Notes: generated by a model from the letters alone, not told the origin. DNA of 64,000 nucleotides from CAYTGM01 sp964437365 (GCA_964437365.1 CAYTGM010000017.1:44872-108871); one strand, 5' to 3'; positions 42,981-52,989 are shown, counted from the stretch's first letter. Made by a program: numbers and translations.

Positions 42981-45302
42981 TTATTCAAAACTGATTTCAA
43001 TTTCCCCATCCATCCTGGGGGAAACAACAAATGAACGACTTTCCATCGTCTGAGTCCGTGTGATTGTATATTCGCCCGGCTCGAGCTCGACCTTGAGGTC
43101 GTCAAATGAGATCTCAAGCACTGGCTCGGCAACAACTGTACCTGGTTGCGCCATCACCAGAAACTGTTCAGAGGTAGAAAATGGCTGGTCTTCTGTATCG
43201 TCCAATAGAAAAGAAATATTCACTATTGTGCGGCATTCAAGATTGAGAAATGTTTCCTCATTCTTTACAACTGTGAGTAGTCTGAGAGAAGCCTCTTCAT
43301 TTTTAAACATGAGTCGACAAGATCCAACAGGGACATGATCAAAAACGAATGTTCCATCGTAATTAACGATTGTTTCGCGAGTTTGAATGGTCCCACTCAC
43401 CCCATCCAAAACACCGAGGCTTGTTGTCAGTTCAATCACTTTTCCTTCACACGCTTCACCAAGAGAATTCGTTACTTTTCCTGCTACACGTCCTGTTCCG
43501 CGAAGCGCCAGTTCGAGGTAAGGCGTTTCTCCTGCGGTGATATATGCAGACCCAGTTTCTTCACCTGTTTCTCGATCTTCGGCAAGGATAAGATACTGCC
43601 CACCAGTGATCAGGTCCTGAATCGAAAACTCGCCCGAGGTCGTAATATTAGCGGAAGGAACTCGTCGGGGAGACTTATTGTAAAAACGAGCCGGCTCAAA
43701 TACCCCAACCTTTTCTTGAAGCTTGGTTGTCTTTATTCTGTATTCTGTATAGTCCTGATTAGAGGTCGCTGTCAGTTTACCACTTTGAGTGTATAGATCT
43801 TCCAGTTCCACTTCAACAGTCGTTTCAAGAACTCCCCGATCAAGGGTGACTGGGACCTCAGCATACCTGTTTGAGCCTTTTCCAGTTTCAGATGCGACAA
43901 CCAGATAATCCCCAGGCTTCAGCTGTGAAAAGTCTATGGCAATTTTCTCTGATTGAGAGATCGCTACCGTTTTTGAGGCTACCTGTTGTGAAGTTAAGAG
44001 TGCCACATTGACCTTCTCTGATTCTGCGCCGCTCAGATGAACTCTCAGAGAGGACAAGCCATCCAGTTTGATTTCCAGGTTCGACTGCTGGATCGGGTTA
44101 ACTCCATAGAGGTAAGTCCTGTTATTCCCGATTTTATCAACAGTAAGATCGTAAGGCTCTGGCCACATCTGATTAAACGAGAAACGGCCTTCCTCATCTG
44201 TCTTTGTTTGAAGAGTCGTTTGTGAAGGATCTCTCTCTGGCGACGTCGGTTTAGCCGTTATTACTGCTGAAGAAGAAGGAATCTTCGCTCCATCCTTCAT
44301 GGAATATACCATGCCATTCAAATTGGCAGCTTTCATTAATTGGAAGTCTACCCTGTGCGTACGAGTTTCCTCCAACTCTTCTCTTGATAGAGTAACAGTT
44401 TTGTAATCTGTCATGTAGGCGCTTGGAACGTCCTCTGGCTTAAGAGTGATTTCTACTGCCACTGGTTCGTGCAAATAAGCCTCAAACAATCCTTTTGAAT
44501 TCGTTTTCACTGTTTCGACAAGGGACGTTGCTTTCTTTTCAAGCAAGGAGTCAGGTGTCCATTTGACCTCTAAATCAACTCCCTGAATCTGTGCATATCC
44601 CTGATCTGTAAGACTTCCAGTAATTTTCACAGGGCGAGGAAACTGGAAATCTATCACCTGCTCTGTTTCGCCTTCGGGATCTATCTGGCGAACAAAAGGC
44701 TGAGGTGCATCACCTATCATTAAGCCAATGAGCCAGTTATTCGATTTAGGAACATCAACTTCATAATATCCTCCAGAATTAGTCGTTGCAAAGACAACGC
44801 CATCTTCTTCCTGAAAAGCCTTCATTGTAGAATACTTGATATTTGCATCGATCAAAGGGCAGATATACAATCGGGCGTTCGCCATGGGATCGCCTTCAAA
44901 GGAATCGACCAACCCTGTGACTCTGAGTTTTTGCGGTTCCGGTGTCCTTGAGGGAGTTGGTTCCGGAGTTGGTGATGGCGAAGGAGAAGGTTCTGGTGTG
45001 CTCGTTGGGCTTGGTGTAGGGATAGGGGTAACGGCGTCGGCAACAATGATGGGTTCCTCTTCAAGTAACTCCTGATCCTCGCTTGCTGGATCTTCAGTTT
45101 CTTGCGGGGAAGAATTGTTCGGCCCACTCTCTGGTTCGGATCCAGACTGCTCGTCCGATACGATTTCAAGTAAATCGCTCTGACCCGTCTCCACGTTTTC
45201 AGATCTTTGCGGAAAGACCGTGTAGGCGATGAGACCCCCAATGACAAGAGAGACAACAATCGCGATGATAGTGACCGGGGATTTTTGTTCTGATCTGGGC
45301 AA
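42981..45302 (-). CDS. Anchored multi-domain protein with carboxypeptidase-regulatory-like repeats
   Basis: A 773-residue protein. N-terminal transmembrane helix (about 8-30), an acidic stretch, a Pro/Thr/Ser spacer (about 95-125, TPIPTPSPTSTPEPSPSPSP), then six or so beta-sandwich repeats of the carboxypeptidase-regulatory (CarboxypepD_reg) type, each with a G-x-V...GxPxxxAxVxL...TDEEGRFSF-like pattern. The start is TTG with GGAG upstream. The proline spacer could cross or sit against peptidoglycan. It is embedded between the glycosyltransferase and the small beta-domain protein in the same operon. Confidence 0.7.
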   Translation of the reverse strand: MPRSEQKSPVTIIAIVVSLVIGGLIAYTVFPQRSENVETGQSDLLEIVSDEQSGSEPESGPNNSSPQETEDPASEDQELLEEEPIIVADAVTPIPTPSPTSTPEPSPSPSPTPEPTPSRTPEPQKLRVTGLVDSFEGDPMANARLYICPLIDANIKYSTMKAFQEEDGVVFATTNSGGYYEVDVPKSNNWLIGLMIGDAPQPFVRQIDPEGETEQVIDFQFPRPVKITGSLTDQGYAQIQGVDLEVKWTPDSLLEKKATSLVETVKTNSKGLFEAYLHEPVAVEITLKPEDVPSAYMTDYKTVTLSREELEETRTHRVDFQLMKAANLNGMVYSMKDGAKIPSSSAVITAKPTSPERDPSQTTLQTKTDEEGRFSFNQMWPEPYDLTVDKIGNNRTYLYGVNPIQQSNLEIKLDGLSSLRVHLSGAESEKVNVALLTSQQVASKTVAISQSEKIAIDFSQLKPGDYLVVASETGKGSNRYAEVPVTLDRGVLETTVEVELEDLYTQSGKLTATSNQDYTEYRIKTTKLQEKVGVFEPARFYNKSPRRVPSANITTSGEFSIQDLITGGQYLILAEDRETGEETGSAYITAGETPYLELALRGTGRVAGKVTNSLGEACEGKVIELTTSLGVLDGVSGTIQTRETIVNYDGTFVFDHVPVGSCRLMFKNEEASLRLLTVVKNEETFLNLECRTIVNISFLLDDTEDQPFSTSEQFLVMAQPGTVVAEPVLEISFDDLKVELEPGEYTITRTQTMESRSFVVSPRMDGEIEISFE

Positions 45303-45320
45303 TTTGCTCCGCTCCGTAAG

Positions 45321-46091
45321 CTATCTAATGAATCCTCGTGTTCGGAGGATGAATTCCATGTTTCCTGCCAGGTATCTCCCAGCGAGTCGTCTTGGTTCCT
45401 GACTCAATCGGAAGGCCCACTCAAGCCCATTTTCACGCATCCACAGTGGTGCATGGCGACGTTCGCCAGGCAAAAAATACTCGAACAGTGCTCCAACACA
45501 CCAGATTACCGTGTTTTCCAGCCGTTTTGCCAGTTCCAATGCGAATTCTTCCTGTTGGGGCGAACCCATTCCAAGAAGAACAATGCCTGGCTTCGTTCGA
45601 GCCAGAGACATGATAACATTCTCTCGAAGAGCTTTATCTTCAAGAAAGCCGTGGTGGTTAAAGCCAACCTTCAGACCCGGGATGCGAGAAATGGCAAACT
45701 TACTCAAGTCTTTGGTCAAACCCTCTCTTCCACCGATGAGCGAGAGGCTAATCTCTCGAGAAGCACACACCCAAAGGAATCTCCAGAAAAAGTCAGCTGC
45801 ACTAACTCTCTCCGACCAATCCTCACCGCGTCTTCGAATCTCTTTTACGACGGACATTCCATCCGTGTAAACCAGATCAAACTCCTCCCAGTAATGGATC
45901 CCCTTCTTCCGTAACCGGGAGGACAAGTTGTAAGTGTGAGCATTTGCGTAGGTAACGCATGAGTTCATCTCTTGGGAACGATTCCCCAAAGTTAAATAAT
46001 CTATAAGTCCATCAACGCCCGTATCTACTAAGCGAAGATGATCGAGGTTATATACAGGGAAGCAATGTTTTTGTATGTTTCTGTTTGTCAC
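45321..46091 (-). CDS. WecG/TagA/CpsF family glycosyltransferase (GT26)
   Basis: A 256-residue GT26 enzyme. Family motifs are visible: YANAHTYNL near the N-terminus, KPGIVLLGMGSPQQEEFALE in the middle and RHAPLWMRENGLEWAFRLSQEPRRLAGRYL at the end. Members transfer ManNAc(A) or glucose to lipid-linked acceptors in wall teichoic acid, ECA or capsule synthesis. The GTG start overlaps the upstream kinase stop (GTGA), so synthesis is coupled to the kinase. Confidence 0.9.
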   Translation of the reverse strand: MTNRNIQKHCFPVYNLDHLRLVDTGVDGLIDYLTLGNRSQEMNSCVTYANAHTYNLSSRLRKKGIHYWEEFDLVYTDGMSVVKEIRRRGEDWSERVSAADFFWRFLWVCASREISLSLIGGREGLTKDLSKFAISRIPGLKVGFNHHGFLEDKALRENVIMSLARTKPGIVLLGMGSPQQEEFALELAKRLENTVIWCVGALFEYFLPGERRHAPLWMRENGLEWAFRLSQEPRRLAGRYLAGNMEFILRTRGFIR

Positions 46092-47497
46092 GAAATCTTC
46101 TTAGTGAATGTCGCCGACATTTCTTTAACATGTCTGCTCAGCAGTCCGAGGCGCAGGTTGCTCTCGTTCAACTGAGATGTGGTCGACTGGAGTCTTGCAG
46201 CGAGGCTCTTTGCAAGGGTCATCAACATATCAGGGTGACGTGAGAAAAAAGAACTGAAGTGTTCTTCTGAAATCTCAAGTAGGACCGCATCCTCGCGTGC
46301 AATAACAGTAGCACTTCTTGGAGTCTGATTCAGGGGAGACATCTCCCCTACAAAGCTTCCTGGTTCCGATATATCCGTGATAGCTTTCCCTGACTTAAGG
46401 ATCTGAATTCTACCGGAAACAAGGATATAGCACTGTCTGGATTCATCATCTTCATAGAAGAGTACTTTTCCCTTGGGCACAAAGACTGGTTTTCTATCAA
46501 TCTCCTTATCTGATGAGATGCTTGTCAGGAGCTTGCTTGAATCAATATCAAATTCCTGGGTAATATCCTCAATGACTTTACTTGAAGACTGTTTCTTCAG
46601 TGTATAGTGAGTTGTTGTTAATGTTCCAGACTGAAGCTGATCCAGAAGGTCTAAAGCCTCTTCAGGTGTTCGAGGACGCTGTCCAAGGTCTCTTGCGCAA
46701 AGCTGAGCAACAAAAAATGCCATCTTGCTGCTGATTTCACTATTTTCGTGTCGTATATCAGGAACATCGTCGGTTATTTTTCGTGTCAGCAAAAGAGATG
46801 CGTTCAAGTTGTTAAATGGTGGCTTGCCACACAGGAGGTGATAGGCGGTTATGCCGACAGAGTATAGATCGCTTTGAATTGTAATATTCTTTTCACCAGT
46901 TGCCTGTTCTGGAGAAAGATAGATAGGAGTTCCAAGGATCGCTCCGGTACTTGTTACGTCCACACCGTCTGTCAGTTTGGCGAGGCCAAAATCCATGACC
47001 TTGACTGTCCCGTCATGCAGTCGAATCATGTTCGCTGGTTTAATATCACGATGTACAACATGGGACTTGTTGGCTTCCGATAGTGCCGCGAGAGTCTCCT
47101 TCAGGATTCCCAGTACTTCTTTTTCTTCAAGTTGTCCCAGCCTCTTAAGACGATCCTGCAGAGATTCCCCCTGGAGAAACTCCATGATCAGAAAAAGGCG
47201 ACCTTCAACGAATCCATGATCGAATGCCCGCACGATATTTGTGTGGGATAAATCTGTCAGTATTCTTACTTCTCGGTCCCACCTTGCCCGTGTTTCATCA
47301 TTTCCAGCCAGAAAGGTAGTCAAGAACTTGACAGCAAAACGCTTGTTTGGATTCTCTCTTGAATAGGCGAGATAAACAGTTGAGGTTGCGCCAGAACCGA
47401 TTGGTCTGTCGATGATATAGCCGTCGATCAGATCATGTTTGATCGCACCTGATGTATGGTAGCTTCCGATAGCTTGAGTAGTCGAATGAAACAGCAT
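46088..47497 (-). CDS. Ser/Thr protein kinase fused to cyclic-nucleotide-binding domain
   Basis: A 469-residue soluble protein. The Hanks-type kinase domain (about 25-290) is complete: GSGATSTVYLAYS P-loop, Lys57 in FAVKFLT, HRDIKPANM and DFGLAKL. A linker follows, then a cNMP-binding domain (about 335-445) with the phosphate-binding cassette FVGEMSPLNQTPRSATVIA, whose Gly-Glu and Arg-Ser-Ala are intact, so it could bind cAMP or cGMP. No transmembrane helix. Direct coupling of a kinase to cNMP binding is like eukaryotic PKG but uncommon in bacteria. It heads the five-gene operon ending at 41863. Confidence 0.9.
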   Translation of the reverse strand: MLFHSTTQAIGSYHTSGAIKHDLIDGYIIDRPIGSGATSTVYLAYSRENPNKRFAVKFLTTFLAGNDETRARWDREVRILTDLSHTNIVRAFDHGFVEGRLFLIMEFLQGESLQDRLKRLGQLEEKEVLGILKETLAALSEANKSHVVHRDIKPANMIRLHDGTVKVMDFGLAKLTDGVDVTSTGAILGTPIYLSPEQATGEKNITIQSDLYSVGITAYHLLCGKPPFNNLNASLLLTRKITDDVPDIRHENSEISSKMAFFVAQLCARDLGQRPRTPEEALDLLDQLQSGTLTTTHYTLKKQSSSKVIEDITQEFDIDSSKLLTSISSDKEIDRKPVFVPKGKVLFYEDDESRQCYILVSGRIQILKSGKAITDISEPGSFVGEMSPLNQTPRSATVIAREDAVLLEISEEHFSSFFSRHPDMLMTLAKSLAARLQSTTSQLNESNLRLGLLSRHVKEMSATFTKKIS

Positions 47498-47562
47498 GAG
47501 AGGATTCTGATCACTTTCATCTGAGGGCTTTTCTTACAGAAAGGTAATTAGTTACACCCTGA

Positions 47563-48798
47563 ATGTCAATCCACCGCAAGACCTTTAAGCATCATGCCCT
47601 GTATATGTTCCTCAGAGGGCCCGCAATTGCACTGACCAGGAACCTGGGTGCTTTCGTCGCCATCAAGTCACTCGGGGCTCCTGACGAAATTGCTATTCTT
47701 ATCGCTCTTGCACTTCCCCTTGGAAATCTACTCGCCATTTTCTGGTCAAGATATCTTGCTAAACGCGAGCGCATCAAAGCTGTTTCCTGGATTGATGCCT
47801 TCGGATTTCTCATCCTCCTTCCTGTACTTTTCATTAAGACTCCTCTTATTTTTACGGGCCTGATCCTGATCTCTATCGTGCTTCGTGCCCCAGTGATCGT
47901 TGCCCTGAGCGGAGTGATGAGGGAAAATTACCCTCCGGAAACAAGAGCTGCTACCATGGGGAAAGTTCACAGTCTGTCGATCGCCTCTATCGCAGGAAGC
48001 GCTATACTCTTCGGAGCAATTCTTGAATGGAACAAGGATGCCTACATCTATCTCTACCCTGTAAGTGCTATACTTGGAGCCATTGCTGTCTTCTATCTCT
48101 GCAGGATTCCTGAAGATGACCCAGTTAAACGCAAGTTCATCCGCGAACCCTCCTTGCTGGATATCTTTCACGTTCTGAAACGTGACCCAGATTTTCTCCG
48201 CTATGAGGCATCATTCTTCGTATTCGGGTTTGCAGCACTTTCATATATGGCTCTTCTTCCTTTATATCTTGCTTCCGACTTGAACGCGTCCTACAGGGAA
48301 GGGTCGATTGCTCTCGTTATTAATTTCGTCCTTCCGATTGTTATCACACCTTTTTGGGGACGCATCATAGACAAAGTGAATATCCTGCTCATGCGGGGGT
48401 TGCAGAACCTGGTTTGGGCATTATGCCCGATCATTATTTATCTGACTGATTCTATTGGAGGAGTGATTGCCGGCCAGGCCTTAATCGGTGTAATTCAAGG
48501 TGGCTCTGTGCTAGTCTGGACTCTTGGTGTGAATATCTTCGCAAGGAAAGAAGAAGTTCCAACCTATATGGGGATTCATCAGACTCTCACAGGCATTCGA
48601 GGGCTCATTGCCCCTTATCTGGCTCTCTCTCTGGCTTATTTCGTGTCCAGAACGGAAGAGCCAGATTATATACGTGTCTTCCTGGTTTGCGGATGCGTCA
48701 TGTTTGCAGCTGGTTTGTTCATGATTTGGGAGGGGTTACATATGGACAAGAAGGGACGACCAACAACATTTAAGCATGCAGAGGGAGAGGATCATTAA
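47563..48798 (+). CDS. MFS transporter
   Basis: A 411-residue major facilitator protein with 12 predicted helices, divergently transcribed from the kinase operon (65 bp between starts). The cytoplasmic loop motif and the N-terminal half (AILIALALPLGNLLAIFWSRYLAKRERIKA) fit an MFS drug/solute exporter. Substrate unknown. Its 3' end overlaps the convergent glycosyltransferase by 29 bp (48770-48798). Confidence 0.8.
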   Translation: MSIHRKTFKHHALYMFLRGPAIALTRNLGAFVAIKSLGAPDEIAILIALALPLGNLLAIFWSRYLAKRERIKAVSWIDAFGFLILLPVLFIKTPLIFTGLILISIVLRAPVIVALSGVMRENYPPETRAATMGKVHSLSIASIAGSAILFGAILEWNKDAYIYLYPVSAILGAIAVFYLCRIPEDDPVKRKFIREPSLLDIFHVLKRDPDFLRYEASFFVFGFAALSYMALLPLYLASDLNASYREGSIALVINFVLPIVITPFWGRIIDKVNILLMRGLQNLVWALCPIIIYLTDSIGGVIAGQALIGVIQGGSVLVWTLGVNIFARKEEVPTYMGIHQTLTGIRGLIAPYLALSLAYFVSRTEEPDYIRVFLVCGCVMFAAGLFMIWEGLHMDKKGRPTTFKHAEGEDH

Positions 48799-49990
48799 CT
48801 TTAAGCAGTTTCCCTTCCAATAGCCTGCTATGATTTTCCCACAGACGTCTTTCGCTGATACGACGTCGCTCCAAGGTTGAAGATTCATCTTCTTCGGAAA
48901 GCGCCACTGCCAGATTTTCCAGAAATTGCTCCCTGTCTCCTGCAGTATATATGATCCTTCTGCTCGATTCACCCGAGACACGAACGACTTCGGACAGGTT
49001 GATAGAGACAATCGGCCGACCTGAAGAAAGGTACTCTGTCAATTTCTCTGAGAGCATACCACGTGTGAAACGATTCTTAAGGTGAGGTAAAATTAATACA
49101 CCAGCGAGAGGCAACAGGTCTGGGTACCACGAGTAGGGGACAGGACCAAATTGATGGACTCGTTTATGGCTTTTGATCAATTCTAAGAGCTTTTTGTCTA
49201 TGCGGCTACTCAACGTACCCAGAAAATAAAGATGGTTCTCAGGAAATTTTTCGAGTATCCCAGCTATAAGGCTTGCATCTATCCGGTGGTCGACGACACC
49301 GCCATAAACGAATGAGCTTCCACGTGAAGCACGAAGTTTATCCTCTAATTGAACGAAGGTTTCATCTGTTCGATGTCTATCGCCCTTTCTCTCGAAGAAC
49401 TCTCTCGATATTCCATTCTCGAGAAGAAAACATTTCTCCCCATAATGGGACCTCGTCTCTAGCTGAGGGACAGAGCTGCACCCGACAAGGTCGACAAGTG
49501 TGATGAGATCTGATTCCCACCGCTTCAGAAGAGATTGCTGAGCCTCACTCAGATAGGGGGACTCGCTCAATTCGTCGTAGACATGGAAGAGATGTGTGCC
49601 TCTGGGGATAAAGGACTGACAAACCAGAGAATGCCAGGGAGAGCCATACCAGAAGTAGCTCGGCTTCATCTTCAACTCTCTGCAATATCTTCGGGCTTCC
49701 GCAGCAAGGCGCTTCGAAGCCAGAACTCTCCAGATCTGACCCACTCTTTTTTCGGGCACTTTTCCAGGAGCAAAAGGCACAGTCGCTCGTGGCGTCACTG
49801 ACCAGAATGATCGATCATCCGCCTTCCAAACATTTCCCGTTTGGTGTAGTCTGCGTGCAGGGTTCACATAAACAACTTTCCAGCCTCTACGACTCAAGTC
49901 CCAGAGATGGTACCGCGTGGAGCCATTCACCTCTGGCCAGCGCCAGGTTCCTGCTCCAAACGCCAAAATTGTCCGGTTATCTTTATTCAA
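48770..49990 (-). CDS. GT-B glycosyltransferase
   Basis: A 406-residue glycosyltransferase resembling TuaH/GT4-type enzymes. The N-terminal half has GAGTWRWPEVNGSTRYHLWDLSRRGW and HLFHVYDELSESPYLSE. The C-terminal half has FVYGGVVDHRIDASLIAGIL, HQFGPVPYSWYPDLLPLAGVLILP and LSEKLTEYLSSGRPIV, a typical sugar-nucleotide-binding region. Cytoplasmic, probably surface polysaccharide assembly. It starts 140 bp from the divergent HD-GYP gene. Confidence 0.8.
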   Translation of the reverse strand: MNKDNRTILAFGAGTWRWPEVNGSTRYHLWDLSRRGWKVVYVNPARRLHQTGNVWKADDRSFWSVTPRATVPFAPGKVPEKRVGQIWRVLASKRLAAEARRYCRELKMKPSYFWYGSPWHSLVCQSFIPRGTHLFHVYDELSESPYLSEAQQSLLKRWESDLITLVDLVGCSSVPQLETRSHYGEKCFLLENGISREFFERKGDRHRTDETFVQLEDKLRASRGSSFVYGGVVDHRIDASLIAGILEKFPENHLYFLGTLSSRIDKKLLELIKSHKRVHQFGPVPYSWYPDLLPLAGVLILPHLKNRFTRGMLSEKLTEYLSSGRPIVSINLSEVVRVSGESSRRIIYTAGDREQFLENLAVALSEEDESSTLERRRISERRLWENHSRLLEGKLLKVNDPLPLHA

Positions 49991-50132
49991 TCAAATTCTC
50001 AATGAAGGACGTTAATTCCCGATCTCATCGAGGTTCCTCTCTTCATATATTGTCGGGCAATTGAGATTCATCAGTCATCGCCAGGATTTCTTTTTGCAAT
50101 TTTGATGAAAGTTCTCACTTGCATGCTCAGCG

Positions 50133-51536
50133 TTGAATGATACTCCTATTCCAATTCCTTTATCTCCTTTCTTTCAAACTCGGTTCTACGGTGCTCTCTT
50201 GAACGATTATAAACACCAAAATCCTTTGAAGATCCCTGCCGGTGAAGAGTTGCCACCGATCAATCAGATCCTCGAAGCTGCAAGGCAGGAAGCTCTCGAG
50301 TTGGAACGGTTTCGACGTCTTGCCAAGACCCGTGTGTTTCATCGAACGATAACGCCCAAAATTAACTTTATCGGAAGAGAGAGCAACTTTAACTCTAAAT
50401 TCAAGGATCATCTGGATAAAGCACGATATGAATACGAAGTCTTTGAATCATCGGAACAAGCTCTTAACACGATGGAGAGACACCTTCCCGATCTTGTCCT
50501 TGTTGATTCCCTCGTTCACGATTCTTCCGCACCAGAAGTCTTCAAACGGGTTTCCAGAAACTTTCCAAGTATTCCAGTCGTCATCTTTCTTGAGAAGCCC
50601 GAAGCATCTCAAGTTGTAGAGCTCTACCGACTTGGCGTTTCGGAGATCCTTCTTGAGCCATTCGAACCATGGCTCCTCGCCTCTTCGATCGTCCAGATCC
50701 TTAACAAAGCCGCTGAATCCAAGGTTCAGGATGATTATCTCTCGAATCTTGAACGGATCATTGATGAGCGCACCGATCAGCTGGTTGGTTACATGGGAGC
50801 ACTCAAGCAAAGTACCGAAAAACTCTCTCTCGCTTACCACGATGTTGTAGAAAGACTTGGACGAACCGCACAATGGAGAGATGATGAAACGGGAGATCAT
50901 ATTGCAAGAATCGGTCTGTTCGCTGGTGTCGTTTCCAAGTATCTTGGACTTTCAAACTATGAAATAGACCTGATCAGCCGAGCAGCACCTCTCCACGATA
51001 TCGGAAAGATTGGAGTTCCTGACAGTATTTTGCTGAAACCCGGGCCTCTCTCATCCTTCGAGTATGAGTATATGAAAACCCATACCCTCATCGGTGCCGA
51101 GATTCTTTCCGGTTCTGACGATCCCTTGCTCAAGGCCTCAGAACAGATCGCTCTATCTCATCATGAATGGTACGATGGTAACGGCTATCCGATGAAGAAA
51201 AAAGGTGACGACATTCCTCTCTTCGGAAGGATTGTCGCCGTGGTAGATGTCTTCGATGCAATGCTCCACGAACGCACTTACAAAAAGGCGTTTACCCTTG
51301 AAGATACATTGAAGGAAATGAAGGAAAGGTCCGGAACTCAATTCGACCCTTCGATTTTTCAAGCTTTTCTCGAGAGCATTGATGAGCTTGTGGATATCGA
51401 GCGTAAAATCGGCAGAGAGCATGATTCGGATACGAAGTACAATGTACGCTTTGGACTACATCGTATGACGAAACACCTTGAGGAGACCTGGCACGGTGGT
51501 GGAAAAAAGAAACGAGCTAAGGCGGAAAAAAGATAA
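50133..51536 (+). CDS. HD-GYP domain protein with degenerate receiver
   Basis: A 467-residue putative c-di-GMP phosphodiesterase. Residues about 75-195 follow a response-regulator receiver but with lost residues: the acidic pair is replaced (FIGRES) and the conserved Lys is Glu (SEILLEPFEP); one Asp (LVLVDS) remains. A helical linker follows. The HD-GYP domain (about 235-420) has GDHIARIG, LHDIGKIGVPDSILLKPG, SHHEWYDGNGYP and VDVFDAML, so metal ligands and the GYP are intact. The start TTG at 50133 has no clear SD, so the N-terminus is uncertain. Regulation by phosphorylation is unlikely. Confidence 0.85.
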   Translation: MNDTPIPIPLSPFFQTRFYGALLNDYKHQNPLKIPAGEELPPINQILEAARQEALELERFRRLAKTRVFHRTITPKINFIGRESNFNSKFKDHLDKARYEYEVFESSEQALNTMERHLPDLVLVDSLVHDSSAPEVFKRVSRNFPSIPVVIFLEKPEASQVVELYRLGVSEILLEPFEPWLLASSIVQILNKAAESKVQDDYLSNLERIIDERTDQLVGYMGALKQSTEKLSLAYHDVVERLGRTAQWRDDETGDHIARIGLFAGVVSKYLGLSNYEIDLISRAAPLHDIGKIGVPDSILLKPGPLSSFEYEYMKTHTLIGAEILSGSDDPLLKASEQIALSHHEWYDGNGYPMKKKGDDIPLFGRIVAVVDVFDAMLHERTYKKAFTLEDTLKEMKERSGTQFDPSIFQAFLESIDELVDIERKIGREHDSDTKYNVRFGLHRMTKHLEETWHGGGKKKRAKAEKR

Positions 51537-51578
51537 GTCACGCCTTCTCAAACCTAGTCAAATAGAGATCAGCTGACC

Positions 51579-52913
51579 ATGCTCTTCCGTTCTATCATCC
51601 TCCTTTATCTTCTCGCCGTCACTTTATTGACAAACTCTTGCACGAACACGACAGATGCAGCCAACACCAGCGATGAAGGTCGGATTATTATTGAATTCTG
51701 GCATGGCATGGGCAGCCGGCATAGCAAAAACCTGAATGAAATAGCTGATCTATACAACCAGTCACAAACGAAATACCAGGTAAGGCCAATCTATCAGGGC
51801 CGCTATAACTCACTCAGCCAAAAGTTGATCGCCTCAGCATACGCCGGTAAAACTCCTGCTCTCTCGCAGATGTACCCGGGCTGGACCACTCGCTTTTATG
51901 AGTATGGTTATCTTGAACCAGTCTCGACCTTCATAGCGAAGGACCCCGACTTCGGTACAGAAGATATACAAGACTTTTATCCAGTCATGATTGATGAAAA
52001 CACGCTTAAGAACCCGAACACTGGAGAAAAAGAGCTGGTGACTCTACCCTTCAATAAATCTGTCTATGTGCTCTATGTGAACCAGAGCCTGATGGAAGAA
52101 CTAGGATGGAAGACAGCACCGTCGGATTGGAAAGGGTTTCTCGAACTTTCGAAAGCGATGACAAAGATTGTTGGCGGTGATGGGGGAGAAATTGTCCGCT
52201 ATGGAATCGGGTCACAACCATTCATCGAAAACCTCACTGTCATGTCTTTTAGCAACGATATACAACTCTTCGATGAAGAAACAGAAACGATTCAGCTCAT
52301 GAGCGAAGAAAATCTGGAAGCTCTCAAATTCCTTGATCGAGTTATCAAAGCAGACAACACTCTCGAGCGTGGTTATGTAGAAACAGGTTACATGAACAGC
52401 CCTCTAGGGTCTGGAAAAATAGGAATGTTCATCGGGTCTACCGCCTCCTTCCCTTACAATGACATTGCCGTTGGAAATAAGTTCGTCTGGAACGCCTACG
52501 CGATTCCCTCTTCTTCTGAATCAGGGGGCAGGACGTTAATGCAGGGAACTAATATCGGCATTTTCAATTCTGTTTCTGATGAAGAAAAACAAGGTGCATG
52601 GGAATTCCTCAAGTTTTTGACGAACACAGAAATGACGATCAAATGGGCCACAAGTACCGGTTATATGCCTGTTCGAAAGAGCGCACACTCAGTTCCTGAG
52701 TTCCAGAGCTATCTTGAGGATAATCAGCGATACGCAAATGCTGTAGAAACTCTCGACGCTGCCTGGTTTGAACCTCGCAAAATGTATTGGGAATCCATCA
52801 GGTCGATCGTTTCCCGCGAATTGGAAGCCTATCTACTTGGAAGAAAAGGTGCGGAACAGGCCATGCAGGATGCCACCGAAACCATCAAAGAAGCTATGGC
52901 ACAGCCCGGCTGA
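51579..52913 (+). CDS. ABC sugar-binding lipoprotein (UgpB-like)
   Basis: A 444-residue extracellular solute-binding protein (family 1). Lipoprotein signal with lipobox LTNSC (Cys21). The mature part has IIIEFWHGMGSRHSKNLNEIADLYNQ, LPFNKSVYVLYVN and GKIGMFIGSTASFPY, similar to glycerol-3-phosphate and oligosaccharide binders. No permease or ATPase genes are adjacent; the next gene is the double phosphodiester glycosidase, 76 bp away. It may supply a distant ABC transporter. Confidence 0.87.
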   Translation: MLFRSIILLYLLAVTLLTNSCTNTTDAANTSDEGRIIIEFWHGMGSRHSKNLNEIADLYNQSQTKYQVRPIYQGRYNSLSQKLIASAYAGKTPALSQMYPGWTTRFYEYGYLEPVSTFIAKDPDFGTEDIQDFYPVMIDENTLKNPNTGEKELVTLPFNKSVYVLYVNQSLMEELGWKTAPSDWKGFLELSKAMTKIVGGDGGEIVRYGIGSQPFIENLTVMSFSNDIQLFDEETETIQLMSEENLEALKFLDRVIKADNTLERGYVETGYMNSPLGSGKIGMFIGSTASFPYNDIAVGNKFVWNAYAIPSSSESGGRTLMQGTNIGIFNSVSDEEKQGAWEFLKFLTNTEMTIKWATSTGYMPVRKSAHSVPEFQSYLEDNQRYANAVETLDAAWFEPRKMYWESIRSIVSRELEAYLLGRKGAEQAMQDATETIKEAMAQPG

Positions 52914-52989
52914 CCTCGGCGAACGAAAAAAGACTTTCACCACTCTACAAAGTTAATCAAAGTCCGCGTAACCTTCAACGACGAGGACA

